DNA of 64,000 bases, taken from positions 1 through 64,000 of the forward strand of contig NZ_CANMFT010000006.1 of the NCBI RefSeq assembly GCF_947497285.1. The letters run 5' to 3'. Made by a program: the position numbers and the translations under genes. The stretch's first letter is position 1. Each line of letters begins with the position of its first letter. Shown one piece after another: positions 35,659 through 44,105 of the stretch. The notes beneath the pieces were generated by a model that saw nothing but the letters and a program-made list of their open reading frames with translations, was not told where the DNA came from and searched no databases. Origin of the DNA: an uncultured Aliiroseovarius sp. (lineage in GTDB: Bacteria; Pseudomonadota; Alphaproteobacteria; Rhodobacterales; Rhodobacteraceae).

Positions 35659-36315
35659 ATGTTTAAAGCAGGTGTATTGAGTGCAGCTATTTTCACTGCA
35701 TGTCTGGCGGCCCCACTTGAGGCGGGCATCAGCACTTTGACCGCAGAAGCAGAAGCCGCGCTTCTTGAGGCCTTGAACGACGAATATCACGCGCAAGCGT
35801 TCTATAGTGCTTTGATCGATGAATACGGGGCGAACACGCCCTTTACCAAAATCATGGCGGCTGAAGAAAAGCACGCGGATCGGTTGATCCGCCTTTTGAC
35901 AAAATACGGTGTTGAAGTTCCCGAAAACGGTTATCTCGATGGTAGTCTTCCGATGGCGTCGCTGCCGTCTTCTTTGGAAGAGGCGTACGAGGGAGGCATT
36001 TCCGCCGAGATCGCAAACATCGCGCTTTATGAGCAGAAACTTCTGCCAGCGGTTGCGGGCTACAAAGATGTGACGCGTGTTTTCACGTCGCTCAAAAGAG
36101 CATCTGAAAGCAATCACCTGCCTGCCTTCGAAAGATGTGACAACGGCGGCTGCCAAGTATCCGCGGCAACCGGTGGCCAAGGCGCACGCAAATTCTCGCA
36201 ACGCCAAGGCGATGGGTCAGCCGCAAGCAAAGGCGCGGGCGCTCAGAGGGGCGACAGAAAAGGGCAGCGCAAAGGCAAAGGCAAAGGTAACGGCAATGGA
36301 AAAGGCCGCAGGTAG
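35659..36315 (+). CDS. Secreted DUF2202 ferritin-like protein with a basic Gly/Lys tail
   Basis: This 218-residue protein starts at the ATG at 35659, after the strong site AAGGAGAAG. A signal peptide (FKAGVLSAAIFTACLAAPLEA) precedes a four-helix DUF2202 domain. Ferritin-like metal-ligand patterns are visible as LNDEYHAQAFY, MAAEEKHADRL (ExxH), ISAEIANIALYE and RASESNHLPAF (ExxH). From about residue 165 a low-complexity tail rich in Gly, Lys, Arg and Gln follows (for example KGQRKGKGKGNGNGKGRR). The domain suggests iron binding or oxidation outside the cytoplasm. The basic tail could bind polyanions. The gene is in an AT-richer segment, with no clear operon partner except the autotransporter gene downstream. 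Confidence 0.82.
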   Translation: MFKAGVLSAAIFTACLAAPLEAGISTLTAEAEAALLEALNDEYHAQAFYSALIDEYGANTPFTKIMAAEEKHADRLIRLLTKYGVEVPENGYLDGSLPMASLPSSLEEAYEGGISAEIANIALYEQKLLPAVAGYKDVTRVFTSLKRASESNHLPAFERCDNGGCQVSAATGGQGARKFSQRQGDGSAASKGAGAQRGDRKGQRKGKGKGNGNGKGRR

Positions 36316-36652
36316 TCTGCCGTGGGTTCACTGAGCCTTGTCGGCAAAACCTGACTTTCAGTAACAACTGCCTGGCCCTCAGACAAATGCGGGCTAGGCA
36401 ACCTGCGCATTGGCTCCCACTTTGGCGGGCCCGGCTGCTTTGACTCCCCCAACAAAACACGCTCAGATTGTGTTAAATTGGCAACAAGTTAACACAATTG
36501 AACGCCGGTCAATCCTGCCGTCTACTCCGCTTGATCGAAGTCAAATTAAGATATTCGAATGTGATTAGAACACCATTATCACTCTGATGTATGGGTTAGT
36601 TTTTTGCTCAGTTCTACAGGGTGTGAGGGAAAGACATCTGAAGGGGAACGAA
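36316..36652. other. Intergenic region before the autotransporter gene
   Basis: This 337-base AT-rich region carries a 10-base perfect inverted repeat (36467-36498) and should hold the promoter of the autotransporter gene. No further gene or RNA is seen. Confidence 0.6.
36467..36498. promoter_or_regulatory. Perfect inverted repeat upstream of the autotransporter gene
   Basis: ATTGTGTTAA (36467-36476) and TTAACACAAT (36489-36498) are separated by 12 bases. The repeat lies 155 bases before the start codon and could be an operator or form a cruciform. No T-run follows the right arm, so a terminator is unlikely. Confidence 0.55.
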
Positions 36653-38875
36653 ATGCGCAACAGATTTGCAAGATATGCGACCGTAGCACCGGCAGCTCTA
36701 ATGGTCGTGCTGAACGGGCCGTTGAACGCGGGTACGTTCGAAGACATTGCTCTGCAAGAGGTCTTCGGTGACGGATACGTTTACGTTGACACCGAAGAGG
36801 GCGTGGTCGAACCGGGTGTTCAGGCCGTAACAGGCGACGTGAACGCGGACTACCCGAACACCAGCAGCCCAAGCGGCATTGAAAACTGCCTGATGGCAAG
36901 CAACCCAGACGTGACTTGCACCTCTGAACGTGGATCAGGCAAGCGCATCAAAACCAGACTGACCGGTCAAGGTGGCATGGACATGCTGTTCAGCACCCGT
37001 GCCAGCAGCGGGATTACTGAGTATTTCCTATACGGTAAAACCTCGAACCTTAGTGGTGCCCGCATAACCGGGATGGATATTCAATTGGGCACTGGGAGCG
37101 GCGAAGATTTCGTTCTGATGGATCCGAGCGATCCGGCAGTCGCGGCCCTATTCGACACGGACTATATTAGTAAATTCAACCTACCGGACGGCTTGTTCGG
37201 AAACGGTGGTAACGAAGGTGCAGGTACTGGCTTCTTCGACGACACCAAAGCGACGATGACCAGCACGCTGACAAACCCAACGCTTGCCTTGACCGATCTG
37301 ACCAATGCGGCCCACAGCATGTATTTTGGCGATGCGCTTCTGGACAACAGCATGGTGCCCGATGGGTATTTCTGGGATGCAACCGGCACGCCGCTTGAAT
37401 CAGACGAAGGTGTGTTGATTGCGTGGTACAACACCGGGGAAGGCAAGTGGCTTTATGGCACTCTCGGCACCGATACACCTGATCCCGGTGTCTTGTCACA
37501 AGACGAGCGTGTGGCCGAGCTTGCTAAGAGTCTTGGCGTAACCGTCGCACAATTGGGTTACACCAGCGGAGGGGAAATCCCCGCCGACATCTTGGCTAAA
37601 ATGGAAGCCGACAGCATTTTCTCGGTCGACGTGATCGAGGATCTTCGCAACCTGAACCTCAACTTCATCATTGATCTTGGTGATGTCGATGGAAATCAGG
37701 TTACATTGCGCTTGGTGCCAACGTTTGAACCGATCGTTCAACAGGCACAGACACCCTATCAATTCTCAGTCGCCGGTCATCTGGATGGTGCTGCGAACGT
37801 GCCTTACCTTGACCTTGGCAATGCTGCGATATACAGCGCAGCGATCGATAGCCTGCTAGCAATGGACGCAGTCCAGCGCGCTGATCAGTTGGAGCGTATC
37901 GGCTTCAGCTTCATGCCTGCATTCTCTAGCCTTGGGTTCGAATTCTCGCGCAGTCAAGTAGGTGCTTTCAACAACGCATCCGGCCCTGCGTCTGGTGCAG
38001 ACGAATCTGTGTCAACGCGCGGCGATGCAAGCAAATGGCAAATGGGAAGTGATCTGAACGCCATCATGTCGATCTCGGGCACGCGCACGCAATACGACAA
38101 TTCATTGAATAGCGTTGGCTACGACCTCGACTTTGCCAATGTCAGCGTCGGCGTAGAAAAGACTGTGAACAACGATAGCTCAGTTGGCCTCATGCTGGGG
38201 TGGTCCAAAGGGACTGCCGACGCTTTCTTTGATCGCGGTTCGGTTGAGGCAACGGGCGTGTCGCTCGCTGCGTTCGGACGCACGACTTTTGGCAAGTCCG
38301 GCAACTTGCAGGGCATCATCGGCTACCAAGGCTTGTCCTATGACTCGACACGCAATGTGATGGGGCAAACGGCAACCGGAAGCACGGATGGATCGCAAAT
38401 CTTCGCGGCAGTGCGCGGTGATTACATGGTCCAAAAAGGTGCGCTTTCCTTCGGTCCGACCATGGCGCTTGAATACTATGGACTAAATGTCGATGCCTAC
38501 GATGAAACCGGGGCTGGGCCTTGGAATCTGACAGTTGGCGATCAGTCCAGTGACGTGTTCCTGGCGTCGGTCGGGGTGCGCGGCGCCTATGACTTGCCTA
38601 GCAATCGCGGCAACACGAAGCTGACGGGTAGCATCGCATTCACAAAAAGCTCGGGCAGGGACTATGTTGTTGAGAACGGGTTCGTCGGCCTGAATGGCAA
38701 CCCTATCCCGGTTGATGGCTTTGATGAAGGCTGGGTGGACGTGAGCGTTGGCATTTCAACCGAGCTGTCGCGTTCAAACGGGTCACAGACCGTTCTTCAC
38801 GGCGGTTACTCAGGCTCGTTCAGCGACACTTATGAAAGCCACGGTTTGAGCGCTGGCTTGCAGATGGTTTTCTAA
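36653..38875 (+). CDS. Choice-of-anchor F family autotransporter
   Basis: This 740-residue protein starts at the ATG at 36653, after AAGGGGAACG. A signal peptide (ATVAPAALMVVLNGPLNAG) ends near residue 23. The N-terminal part has the pattern of choice-of-anchor F proteins (GTFEDIALQEVFGDGYVYVD at its start; GITEYFLYGKTSNLSGARIT in the middle). From about residue 460 a C-terminal autotransporter beta-barrel follows, rich in alternating strands such as DNSLNSVGYDLDFANVSVGV, and it ends LSAGLQMVF with a terminal phenylalanine, the classic outer-membrane signal. It probably displays its passenger on the cell surface. The target of the passenger is unknown. Codon use looks AT-richer than in neighbouring housekeeping genes. 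A strong terminator follows. Confidence 0.87.
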   Translation: MRNRFARYATVAPAALMVVLNGPLNAGTFEDIALQEVFGDGYVYVDTEEGVVEPGVQAVTGDVNADYPNTSSPSGIENCLMASNPDVTCTSERGSGKRIKTRLTGQGGMDMLFSTRASSGITEYFLYGKTSNLSGARITGMDIQLGTGSGEDFVLMDPSDPAVAALFDTDYISKFNLPDGLFGNGGNEGAGTGFFDDTKATMTSTLTNPTLALTDLTNAAHSMYFGDALLDNSMVPDGYFWDATGTPLESDEGVLIAWYNTGEGKWLYGTLGTDTPDPGVLSQDERVAELAKSLGVTVAQLGYTSGGEIPADILAKMEADSIFSVDVIEDLRNLNLNFIIDLGDVDGNQVTLRLVPTFEPIVQQAQTPYQFSVAGHLDGAANVPYLDLGNAAIYSAAIDSLLAMDAVQRADQLERIGFSFMPAFSSLGFEFSRSQVGAFNNASGPASGADESVSTRGDASKWQMGSDLNAIMSISGTRTQYDNSLNSVGYDLDFANVSVGVEKTVNNDSSVGLMLGWSKGTADAFFDRGSVEATGVSLAAFGRTTFGKSGNLQGIIGYQGLSYDSTRNVMGQTATGSTDGSQIFAAVRGDYMVQKGALSFGPTMALEYYGLNVDAYDETGAGPWNLTVGDQSSDVFLASVGVRGAYDLPSNRGNTKLTGSIAFTKSSGRDYVVENGFVGLNGNPIPVDGFDEGWVDVSVGISTELSRSNGSQTVLHGGYSGSFSDTYESHGLSAGLQMVF

Positions 38876-38901
38876 GTCTCTGTGACACAAAAGACAGAAT
38901 G

Positions 38902-38926
38902 CGGCGTCCAATTGGGCGCCGTTTTT
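38902..38926 (+). terminator. Rho-independent terminator after the autotransporter gene
   Basis: CGGCGTCC (38902-38909) pairs with GGGCGCCG (38914-38921) around the loop AATT, with one G-U pair, and is followed by five T (38922-38926). It lies 26 bases after the stop codon. Confidence 0.85.
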
Positions 38927-39051
38927 CCATCTCCATTTGGCCTCCGCCAAAATCAGACACCAAGCTCCGCTATGGGCCGATTTTTACGACAGCGTAGAAT
39001 TGCTCGGAAGCTCGCCCACAATGCAATGCAGACAAAGATACAATATCTATA

Positions 39052-39063
39052 TGGCGGAGGAGG
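39052..39063 (+). repeat. Right copy of direct repeat (tRNA-Ser 3' end)
   Basis: TGGCGGAGGAGG is the complement of the tRNA-Ser CCA end plus acceptor stem and matches 34856-34867 exactly. The two copies flank about 4.2 kb of AT-richer DNA, the arrangement expected for an element inserted at a tRNA 3' end. Confidence 0.5.
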
Positions 39064-39141
39064 TGGGATTCGAACCCACGGTAGACTTTCACCTACGTCG
39101 GTTTTCAAGACCGGTGCATTCAACCACTCTGCCACTCCTCC
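39052..39141 (-). tRNA. tRNA-Ser (anticodon UGA)
   Basis: The minus strand folds as a class II tRNA. The acceptor stem is GGAGGAG with CUCCUCC, the anticodon loop reads CUUGAAA with anticodon UGA, and the variable arm is long. The T-loop is GGTTCGAATCCC, and an encoded CCA lies at 39052-39054. The long variable arm and anticodon agree on serine. Its 3' end faces the AT-rich region on the left. Confidence 0.95.
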
Positions 39142-39306
39142 GACCGGCGCAGAGATAACGGGCCTGATCCGATTCTGAAAGTGCCGAAATTTCGGGCCGG
39201 TTCCCGCCCATCAAAAGAACGCTGAACGCGAGAGCCTTTTCACGCGCCGCTCATGTCGTTAGACTGCCTTTCAAACACGGGCCAAAGGCCCATCGGCAGA
39301 GCAGTC

Positions 39307-39322
39307 TGGGCCATCTGGCCCA
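39307..39322 (+). other. Small hairpin before the SPOR lipoprotein gene
   Basis: TGGGCC (39307-39312) and GGCCCA (39317-39322) flank the loop ATCT, just before the ribosome-binding region of the gene at 39344. It may affect translation; role unknown. Confidence 0.4.
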
Positions 39323-39343
39323 CAATGGAATTAGGGGCGAGAC

Positions 39344-40255
39344 ATGGCAAGCAAGACCACTCTGAAAGTGGCCATGGCGCTTAGCGGCGCTTTTTTACTT
39401 GTGGGGTGTGACGACACGAACCTCCCGGCATTCATGAAAAATTCAAAAGACGCAAGCGCCGAGAGGGCAACCGGGCAACGAAAAGCAGCGAGCGTCGGCG
39501 AACGCGACGTGGAAGCGCCTGAAGTGTTCCAGATCGCCGAGAAAGGGCTTTGGGACGGCCGTCCAAGCCTGGGTGGTGTTTGGGTCGCGCATCCAGATGC
39601 CACCGACCCGGAGCGGGTGATCGTGCGCAACCAATCCAATGGGAAATCCGTCATCGGCGCACTGTTTCGGCGCGAACGAGACATGCCCGGACCGCGCTTT
39701 CAGGTGTCCTCTGACGCGGCCGAAACGCTGGGCATGCTTGCCGGTGCGCCCGCTGAACTTAGCGTGACGGCACTGCGCAAGGAAGATATTCCGCAAGAGC
39801 CGGACACACCGACCGAAGATTTGGCAGCCCCCGAAGAGATCCAGCAAGGCACGCTTGATGATCCTATCGAAGCGGCTGCCGCGGCATTGGACAAAGCCGA
39901 GACCGCAGCCAAGGCCGGAGCAAAACCCGCCCCAAGGGCAGCAGCGAAACCCGCCGCCAGCGCGGCTGCGGCCAAACCGGCGGCAGCGGCCAAGCCCGCC
40001 CGCTCGCTACCAGCCGGAAATCTGACCAAGCCGTTCATTCAAATTGGCATCTTCTCGGTCGAAAAGAATGCCAAGAACACGGCTGAATCTTTGCGGCAAG
40101 CCGGCATGGTGCCGACCGTCAAACCGGGCAATACGAATGGCAAAGCCTTTTGGCGTGTTATCGTTGGTCCCGCCACCACCAGCACGGAACGCGCGGCGCT
40201 GTTGAAAAAAATCAAGGGGCTCGGCTTTGCTGACGCCTATTTCGTCACGAACTGA
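39344..40255 (+). CDS. SPOR-domain lipoprotein
   Basis: This 303-residue protein has an N-terminal lipoprotein signal (KVAMALSGAFLLVGCDD, lipobox LVGC with the acylated cysteine at about residue 22). A long Ala/Pro/Lys-rich linker occupies about residues 155-225. The C-terminal SPOR domain (IQIGIFSVEKNAKNTAESLR to the end) binds denuded glycan strands at the septum. The ATG at 39344 follows a purine-rich GGGGCGAG. It lies directly upstream of the D-Ala carboxypeptidase gene, a cell-wall partner in the same direction. A role in cell division or septal peptidoglycan remodelling follows from the domain; the precise partner is not known. Confidence 0.87.
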   Translation: MASKTTLKVAMALSGAFLLVGCDDTNLPAFMKNSKDASAERATGQRKAASVGERDVEAPEVFQIAEKGLWDGRPSLGGVWVAHPDATDPERVIVRNQSNGKSVIGALFRRERDMPGPRFQVSSDAAETLGMLAGAPAELSVTALRKEDIPQEPDTPTEDLAAPEEIQQGTLDDPIEAAAAALDKAETAAKAGAKPAPRAAAKPAASAAAAKPAAAAKPARSLPAGNLTKPFIQIGIFSVEKNAKNTAESLRQAGMVPTVKPGNTNGKAFWRVIVGPATTSTERAALLKKIKGLGFADAYFVTN

Positions 40256-40308
40256 TGCCCGTTTGGGCCAAACAGACACTACAGAGATAAAAAGGTCCCC
40301 GAACCGCT

Positions 40309-41502
40309 ATGCGCATGCGACTGTTTCTTCTGATCCCTTCCCTTTTCACTGCGCTGCTGTTGGCAAGCCTGCCTGCACGCGCATTCGATACGCGCGCCAG
40401 CTCGGCCTATGTGCTTGATGTCACCACCGGCACAGTTCTGATGGAAAAAAACGCCGAGGTGCCCCTGCCCCCGGCGTCGATGTCGAAACTGATGACGGTG
40501 ACCCTGCTGTATGAGGCGCTGGCAGACGGGCGCGTCACCATGAGCACGCCTTTCGGCGTCTCGGAACGGGCGGCTGCGATGGGGGGCTCGACGATGTTTC
40601 TGAATCGTGGCGACCGTCCGACGGTCGAGGACTTGATCCAGGGCATTGTCGTGCAATCCGGCAATGACGCCTGCGTGGCAGTGGCCGAAGGCCTTGCCGG
40701 CACCGAAGATTCCTTTGCGCGCATGATGTCCGATCGCGCCCGCGATCTGGGGATGAACAACTCCAGCTTCGGAAACTCGTCGGGCTGGCCCCATCCGATG
40801 CAGCGTATGTCGATGAAGGATCTGGCGATACTTGCCCGTCATATCATCGTCGAGTTCCCCGACTATTATCACTATTTCAGCCAGACCGAATACCATTACG
40901 ATGGCCGCGCGCCGGACAACCGGTTCAACCGCAATCCACTGCTGGACCTTGGGATCGGCGCGGATGGCTTGAAGACCGGGCATACCCAAGAAGCAGGCTA
41001 TGGCCTTGTCGGGTCAGCCAAACAGGGTGACCGCCGGATCGTGTTCGTGATTTCGGGCATGACATCGGAGAAAGAGCGCGCTGACGAAGCCGAGGCCATC
41101 GTCAACTGGGCGTTCCGCCAATTCACCATGAAAACCACGCTGAAGGCCGGCGAGCGCGTCGCCGAAGCGCCGGTTTGGCTTGGGTCTGTGGACACGGTGG
41201 GATTGGTCCCGGCGCAGGATGTTGCGCTGTTGATCCCGGCCGCAGATCGCGAAGGGATCAGCGCGACGATCAACTGGAACGGCCCGATTGCCGCGCCGAT
41301 TGCGCAGGGGCAGGAATTGGCCGAAATGGTCATCAGCCGCGAAGGGCTTAGCGACACGGTCATTCCGCTCTTTGCAGAACAAGGTGTAGGAAATGCTGGT
41401 TTCGCCAAGCGCCTGACCGTTGCGGCCGAACGTGTGTTGGCGTTGGCTTTGGGCAACGACGCCCCGCCTGCCGCGATCCAGCCTGACCCCGTCACGAACT
41501 GA
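40309..41502 (+). CDS. D-alanyl-D-alanine carboxypeptidase (S11 family)
   Basis: This 397-residue penicillin-binding protein has a signal peptide (FLLIPSLFTALLLASLPARA). The serine-protease-like motifs of S11 peptidases are all visible: the SxxK site PASMSKLMT at about residues 57-65, the SGN motif VVQSGNDACVA, and the KTG motif DGLKTGHTQEA. The C-terminal domain follows, as in DacA/DacC/DacF. It trims the terminal D-Ala from peptidoglycan side chains in the periplasm. The ATG at 40309 or the ATG at 40315 could start translation. The gene lies between the SPOR lipoprotein and tmk, and 10 bases separate it from tmk. Confidence 0.92.
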   Translation: MRMRLFLLIPSLFTALLLASLPARAFDTRASSAYVLDVTTGTVLMEKNAEVPLPPASMSKLMTVTLLYEALADGRVTMSTPFGVSERAAAMGGSTMFLNRGDRPTVEDLIQGIVVQSGNDACVAVAEGLAGTEDSFARMMSDRARDLGMNNSSFGNSSGWPHPMQRMSMKDLAILARHIIVEFPDYYHYFSQTEYHYDGRAPDNRFNRNPLLDLGIGADGLKTGHTQEAGYGLVGSAKQGDRRIVFVISGMTSEKERADEAEAIVNWAFRQFTMKTTLKAGERVAEAPVWLGSVDTVGLVPAQDVALLIPAADREGISATINWNGPIAAPIAQGQELAEMVISREGLSDTVIPLFAEQGVGNAGFAKRLTVAAERVLALALGNDAPPAAIQPDPVTN

Positions 41503-41512
41503 CCCCCGAAGG

Positions 41513-42151
41513 ATGCGCGGACTATTCATCAGCTTCGAAGGGATCGACGGCTCGGGCAAATCAACCCAAGCGCAGGTTCTGGCCAAGACCCTGCGTGATC
41601 ATGGCCACGATGTTGTCCTGACTCGCGAACCCGGCGGCAGCCCCGGTGCCGAAGAAATCCGCGCGCTGGTGCTGGAGGGCGACCCGGATCGCTGGTCCGC
41701 CCAGACCGAGCTTTTGCTGTTCACCGCGGCGCGGCGTGACCATCTGGAGCGCTTGATCAACCCCGCCCTTGCTGCCGGAAAAATCGTGATCACGGACCGG
41801 TTTGCAGACAGCACGCGGGTGTATCAGGGTACGCGATCGGGTGATCTGCGCGGCATGGTGGATCAGCTCCACAACCTGATGATCGGACAGGAACCTGACC
41901 TGACCTTCCTGATCGACATGGACCCCGACACAGGTCTTTCCCGTGCAAAAGGGCGCGGCGGCACGGAAGAACGGTTCGAAGATTTCGGCGCCGATCTGCA
42001 ACGCTCCTTACGCAAAGGCTTTCTGGATCTGGCAGCCACTGATCCAAAGCGGTTTCGGGTGATTGACGGCACCCGTTCGATCGACAGTGTCGCGCGCGAC
42101 GTCTCGGAAATAGCGCTGGCGGCTCTTGCCTCTGAGGCCTCGGACCCATGA
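41513..42151 (+). CDS. tmk: Thymidylate kinase
   Basis: This 212-residue kinase phosphorylates dTMP to dTDP. The P-loop FEGIDGSGKSTQAQ lies at about residues 7-20, followed by TREPGGSPGAEEIR and the DR motif ITDRFADSTRVYQGTRSG. The lid region contains SRAKGRGGTEERFE. The start ATG at 41513 follows CGAAGG; the open frame to 41420 lies inside the preceding gene. It overlaps holB by 4 bases, the conserved tmk-holB pairing in bacteria. The two are expected to be co-expressed for DNA replication. Confidence 0.95.
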   Translation: MRGLFISFEGIDGSGKSTQAQVLAKTLRDHGHDVVLTREPGGSPGAEEIRALVLEGDPDRWSAQTELLLFTAARRDHLERLINPALAAGKIVITDRFADSTRVYQGTRSGDLRGMVDQLHNLMIGQEPDLTFLIDMDPDTGLSRAKGRGGTEERFEDFGADLQRSLRKGFLDLAATDPKRFRVIDGTRSIDSVARDVSEIALAALASEASDP

Positions 42152-43278
42152 GCACCGCGCATGAAGACATTCCCGAACCCGATCGTATCGAAGGGGCGCC
42201 CCATCCGCGCGAAGCAGGTGCATTGGTTGGACAAGACGCGGCCGAAGCCGCTTTTCTTGAGACGTTCAATTCGGATCGGCTGCACCACGGGTGGTTGATC
42301 ACTGGCCCACGTGGGGTCGGCAAGGCGACCTTGGCATGGCGCATAGCGCGGTTCTTGCTGGCCACGCCGCCAGATGACGGCGGGATGTTCGCAGCCCCCG
42401 CCCCAACAACGCTTGATATTGCGCCCGATCATCCCGTAGCGCGTCGCCTTCGGGTTCTGTCTGACCCCGGACTGTTTTTGTTGCGCAGACCGTGGGTCGC
42501 AAAAGACAAACGCCTGCGCGGTGAAATTACCGTCGATGAGGTGCGCAAGCTCAAATCGTTCTTTGCGCTTTCTTCGGTGGACGGAGGGCGCCGGGTGGTG
42601 ATCGTGGATGTGGCCGACGAGATGAACAATTCAGCGGCCAACGCGCTGTTGAAGCTGTTGGAAGAGCCGCCCGAAGGGGCAGTGCTTTTGCTGGTCAGCC
42701 ACCAACCCACCCGACTGCTGCCCACCATCCGATCGCGGTGTCGCGAGTTGCGCCTTGGCAGGTTGTCCCCAGACGCTTTGGCACAGGTTCTGGGAACGCT
42801 TGACGAACAGCCGTCAGCCGCAGACACGATCAAATTGAACGAACTGGCAGCCGGATCCGCCGGAGAGGCGCTGCGCCTGATCCATCTGGACGGGCTGGCC
42901 ACCTATCAGGCGTTGATCGACATTTTCTCGCAAGGACGCGAAATTGACCGGCCCCGCGCCCTGAAGCTGGCTGCCAGTGCGGTCGGCAAAGCCAATGCGG
43001 ACCGGTTCGAGCTGATCTTGCGGCTGATCGACACGTTTCTGGCCCGTCTCGCCCGACATGGCGCAGGGGTGGCGCTGGCCGCCGAAGCCGCCCCTGGTGA
43101 ATTCGCCTGCCTTGGACGCCTGGCCCCCACCCCCGACGCCGCCCGCGCCTGGGCTGATTTGCAGCAACAACTTTCAGCCCGCGCCAATCATGGCCGGGCG
43201 GTGCACCTTGACCCTGAGGCGCTCATCCTTGATATGGTTTTCAGGATCAATGATATGGCGGCACGCCGAGCCGCTTGA
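42148..43278 (+). CDS. holB: DNA polymerase III subunit delta'
   Basis: This 376-residue clamp-loader subunit has an AAA+ core with a P-loop-like TGPRGVGKATLAWRIARFLL at about residues 50-70. The segment VVIVDVADEMNNSAANALLK and the sensor-1 region LLLVSHQPTRLLPTIRSRCR follow, typical of HolB. It overlaps tmk by 4 bases. In the replisome it assists loading of the beta clamp. The C-terminal domain is less conserved. The next gene, tatD, follows within 15 bases. Confidence 0.92.
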   Translation: MSTAHEDIPEPDRIEGAPHPREAGALVGQDAAEAAFLETFNSDRLHHGWLITGPRGVGKATLAWRIARFLLATPPDDGGMFAAPAPTTLDIAPDHPVARRLRVLSDPGLFLLRRPWVAKDKRLRGEITVDEVRKLKSFFALSSVDGGRRVVIVDVADEMNNSAANALLKLLEEPPEGAVLLLVSHQPTRLLPTIRSRCRELRLGRLSPDALAQVLGTLDEQPSAADTIKLNELAAGSAGEALRLIHLDGLATYQALIDIFSQGREIDRPRALKLAASAVGKANADRFELILRLIDTFLARLARHGAGVALAAEAAPGEFACLGRLAPTPDAARAWADLQQQLSARANHGRAVHLDPEALILDMVFRINDMAARRAA

Positions 43279-43292
43279 GGCAAGGACGCCCG

Positions 43293-44105
43293 ATGAGCAC
43301 GCACACGACGCCACAGATCACAGACAGCCATTGCCACCTCGATTTCCCTGATTTCGAAGGTGAACTTGATCAGGTCATTGCCCGCGCGGCGCAAGCCGGG
43401 GTCACGCGTATGGTGACGATCTGCACCAAGATGTCGAATTTGGCTCAGGTGCGCGCGATTGCTGAAGCCCATGACCCGGTGTTCTTCGCCGCAGCCACCC
43501 ACCCTATGAGCGTCGCCGCAGAGCCGATGGTCACGGTGGAGGATCTGGTTGCCTTGGCACAGCACCCCAAATTCGTCGGCATCGGCGAAAGCGGGCTGGA
43601 CTACCATTACACCGCCGACAGCCGCGCGGTGCAAATCGAAAGCCTGCTCATCCACATCGAGGCGGCGCGACAGACCAACCTTCCCTTGATCATCCATTCG
43701 CGTGACGCAGATGACGATATGGCGCGCATTCTGGCCCAAGAACACGCCAAGGGTGCCTTTTCTTGTGTGATGCATTGCTACAGCTCTGGCCCTGACCTTG
43801 CGCGGGTCGCGCTTGAGCTTGGGTTCTACCTGTCGATGTCCGGGATCGCGGCCTTCCCCCGCAGCCAAGAGGTGCGCGATATCTTTGCCGCCGCCCCCGT
43901 CGACCGGATCCTGGTTGAAACCGACGCGCCCTATCTGGCCCCGCCGCCGCATCGCGGCAAACGCAATGAACCCTCCTTCACCGCCCACACTGCCAAGGTT
44001 GGGGCAGATCTGTTCGGTTTGAGCTACCAAGCGTTCGCGGCACAGACACAGGCAAATTTCGACCGGCTTTTCTGTAAAGCCGCGGCCTATGGGGCGGTGT
44101 CCTGA
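43293..44105 (+). CDS. tatD: TatD family metal-dependent DNase
   Basis: This 270-residue hydrolase has the TatD motifs ITDSHCHLDFPDFEG near the start (HxH metal ligands), FVGIGESGLDYHYT (glutamate and related ligands), LPLIIHSRDADDD, VMHCYSSGPDLA and VETDAPYLAPPPHRG (late aspartate). Family members are 3'-5' exonucleases or have DNA-repair roles. The ATG at 43293 follows AAGGACG and is preferred to the TTG at 43275. Its stop overlaps the next gene by one base (TGATG). The gene order holB-tatD-MBL hydrolase is common. Confidence 0.93.
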   Translation: MSTHTTPQITDSHCHLDFPDFEGELDQVIARAAQAGVTRMVTICTKMSNLAQVRAIAEAHDPVFFAAATHPMSVAAEPMVTVEDLVALAQHPKFVGIGESGLDYHYTADSRAVQIESLLIHIEAARQTNLPLIIHSRDADDDMARILAQEHAKGAFSCVMHCYSSGPDLARVALELGFYLSMSGIAAFPRSQEVRDIFAAAPVDRILVETDAPYLAPPPHRGKRNEPSFTAHTAKVGADLFGLSYQAFAAQTQANFDRLFCKAAAYGAVS

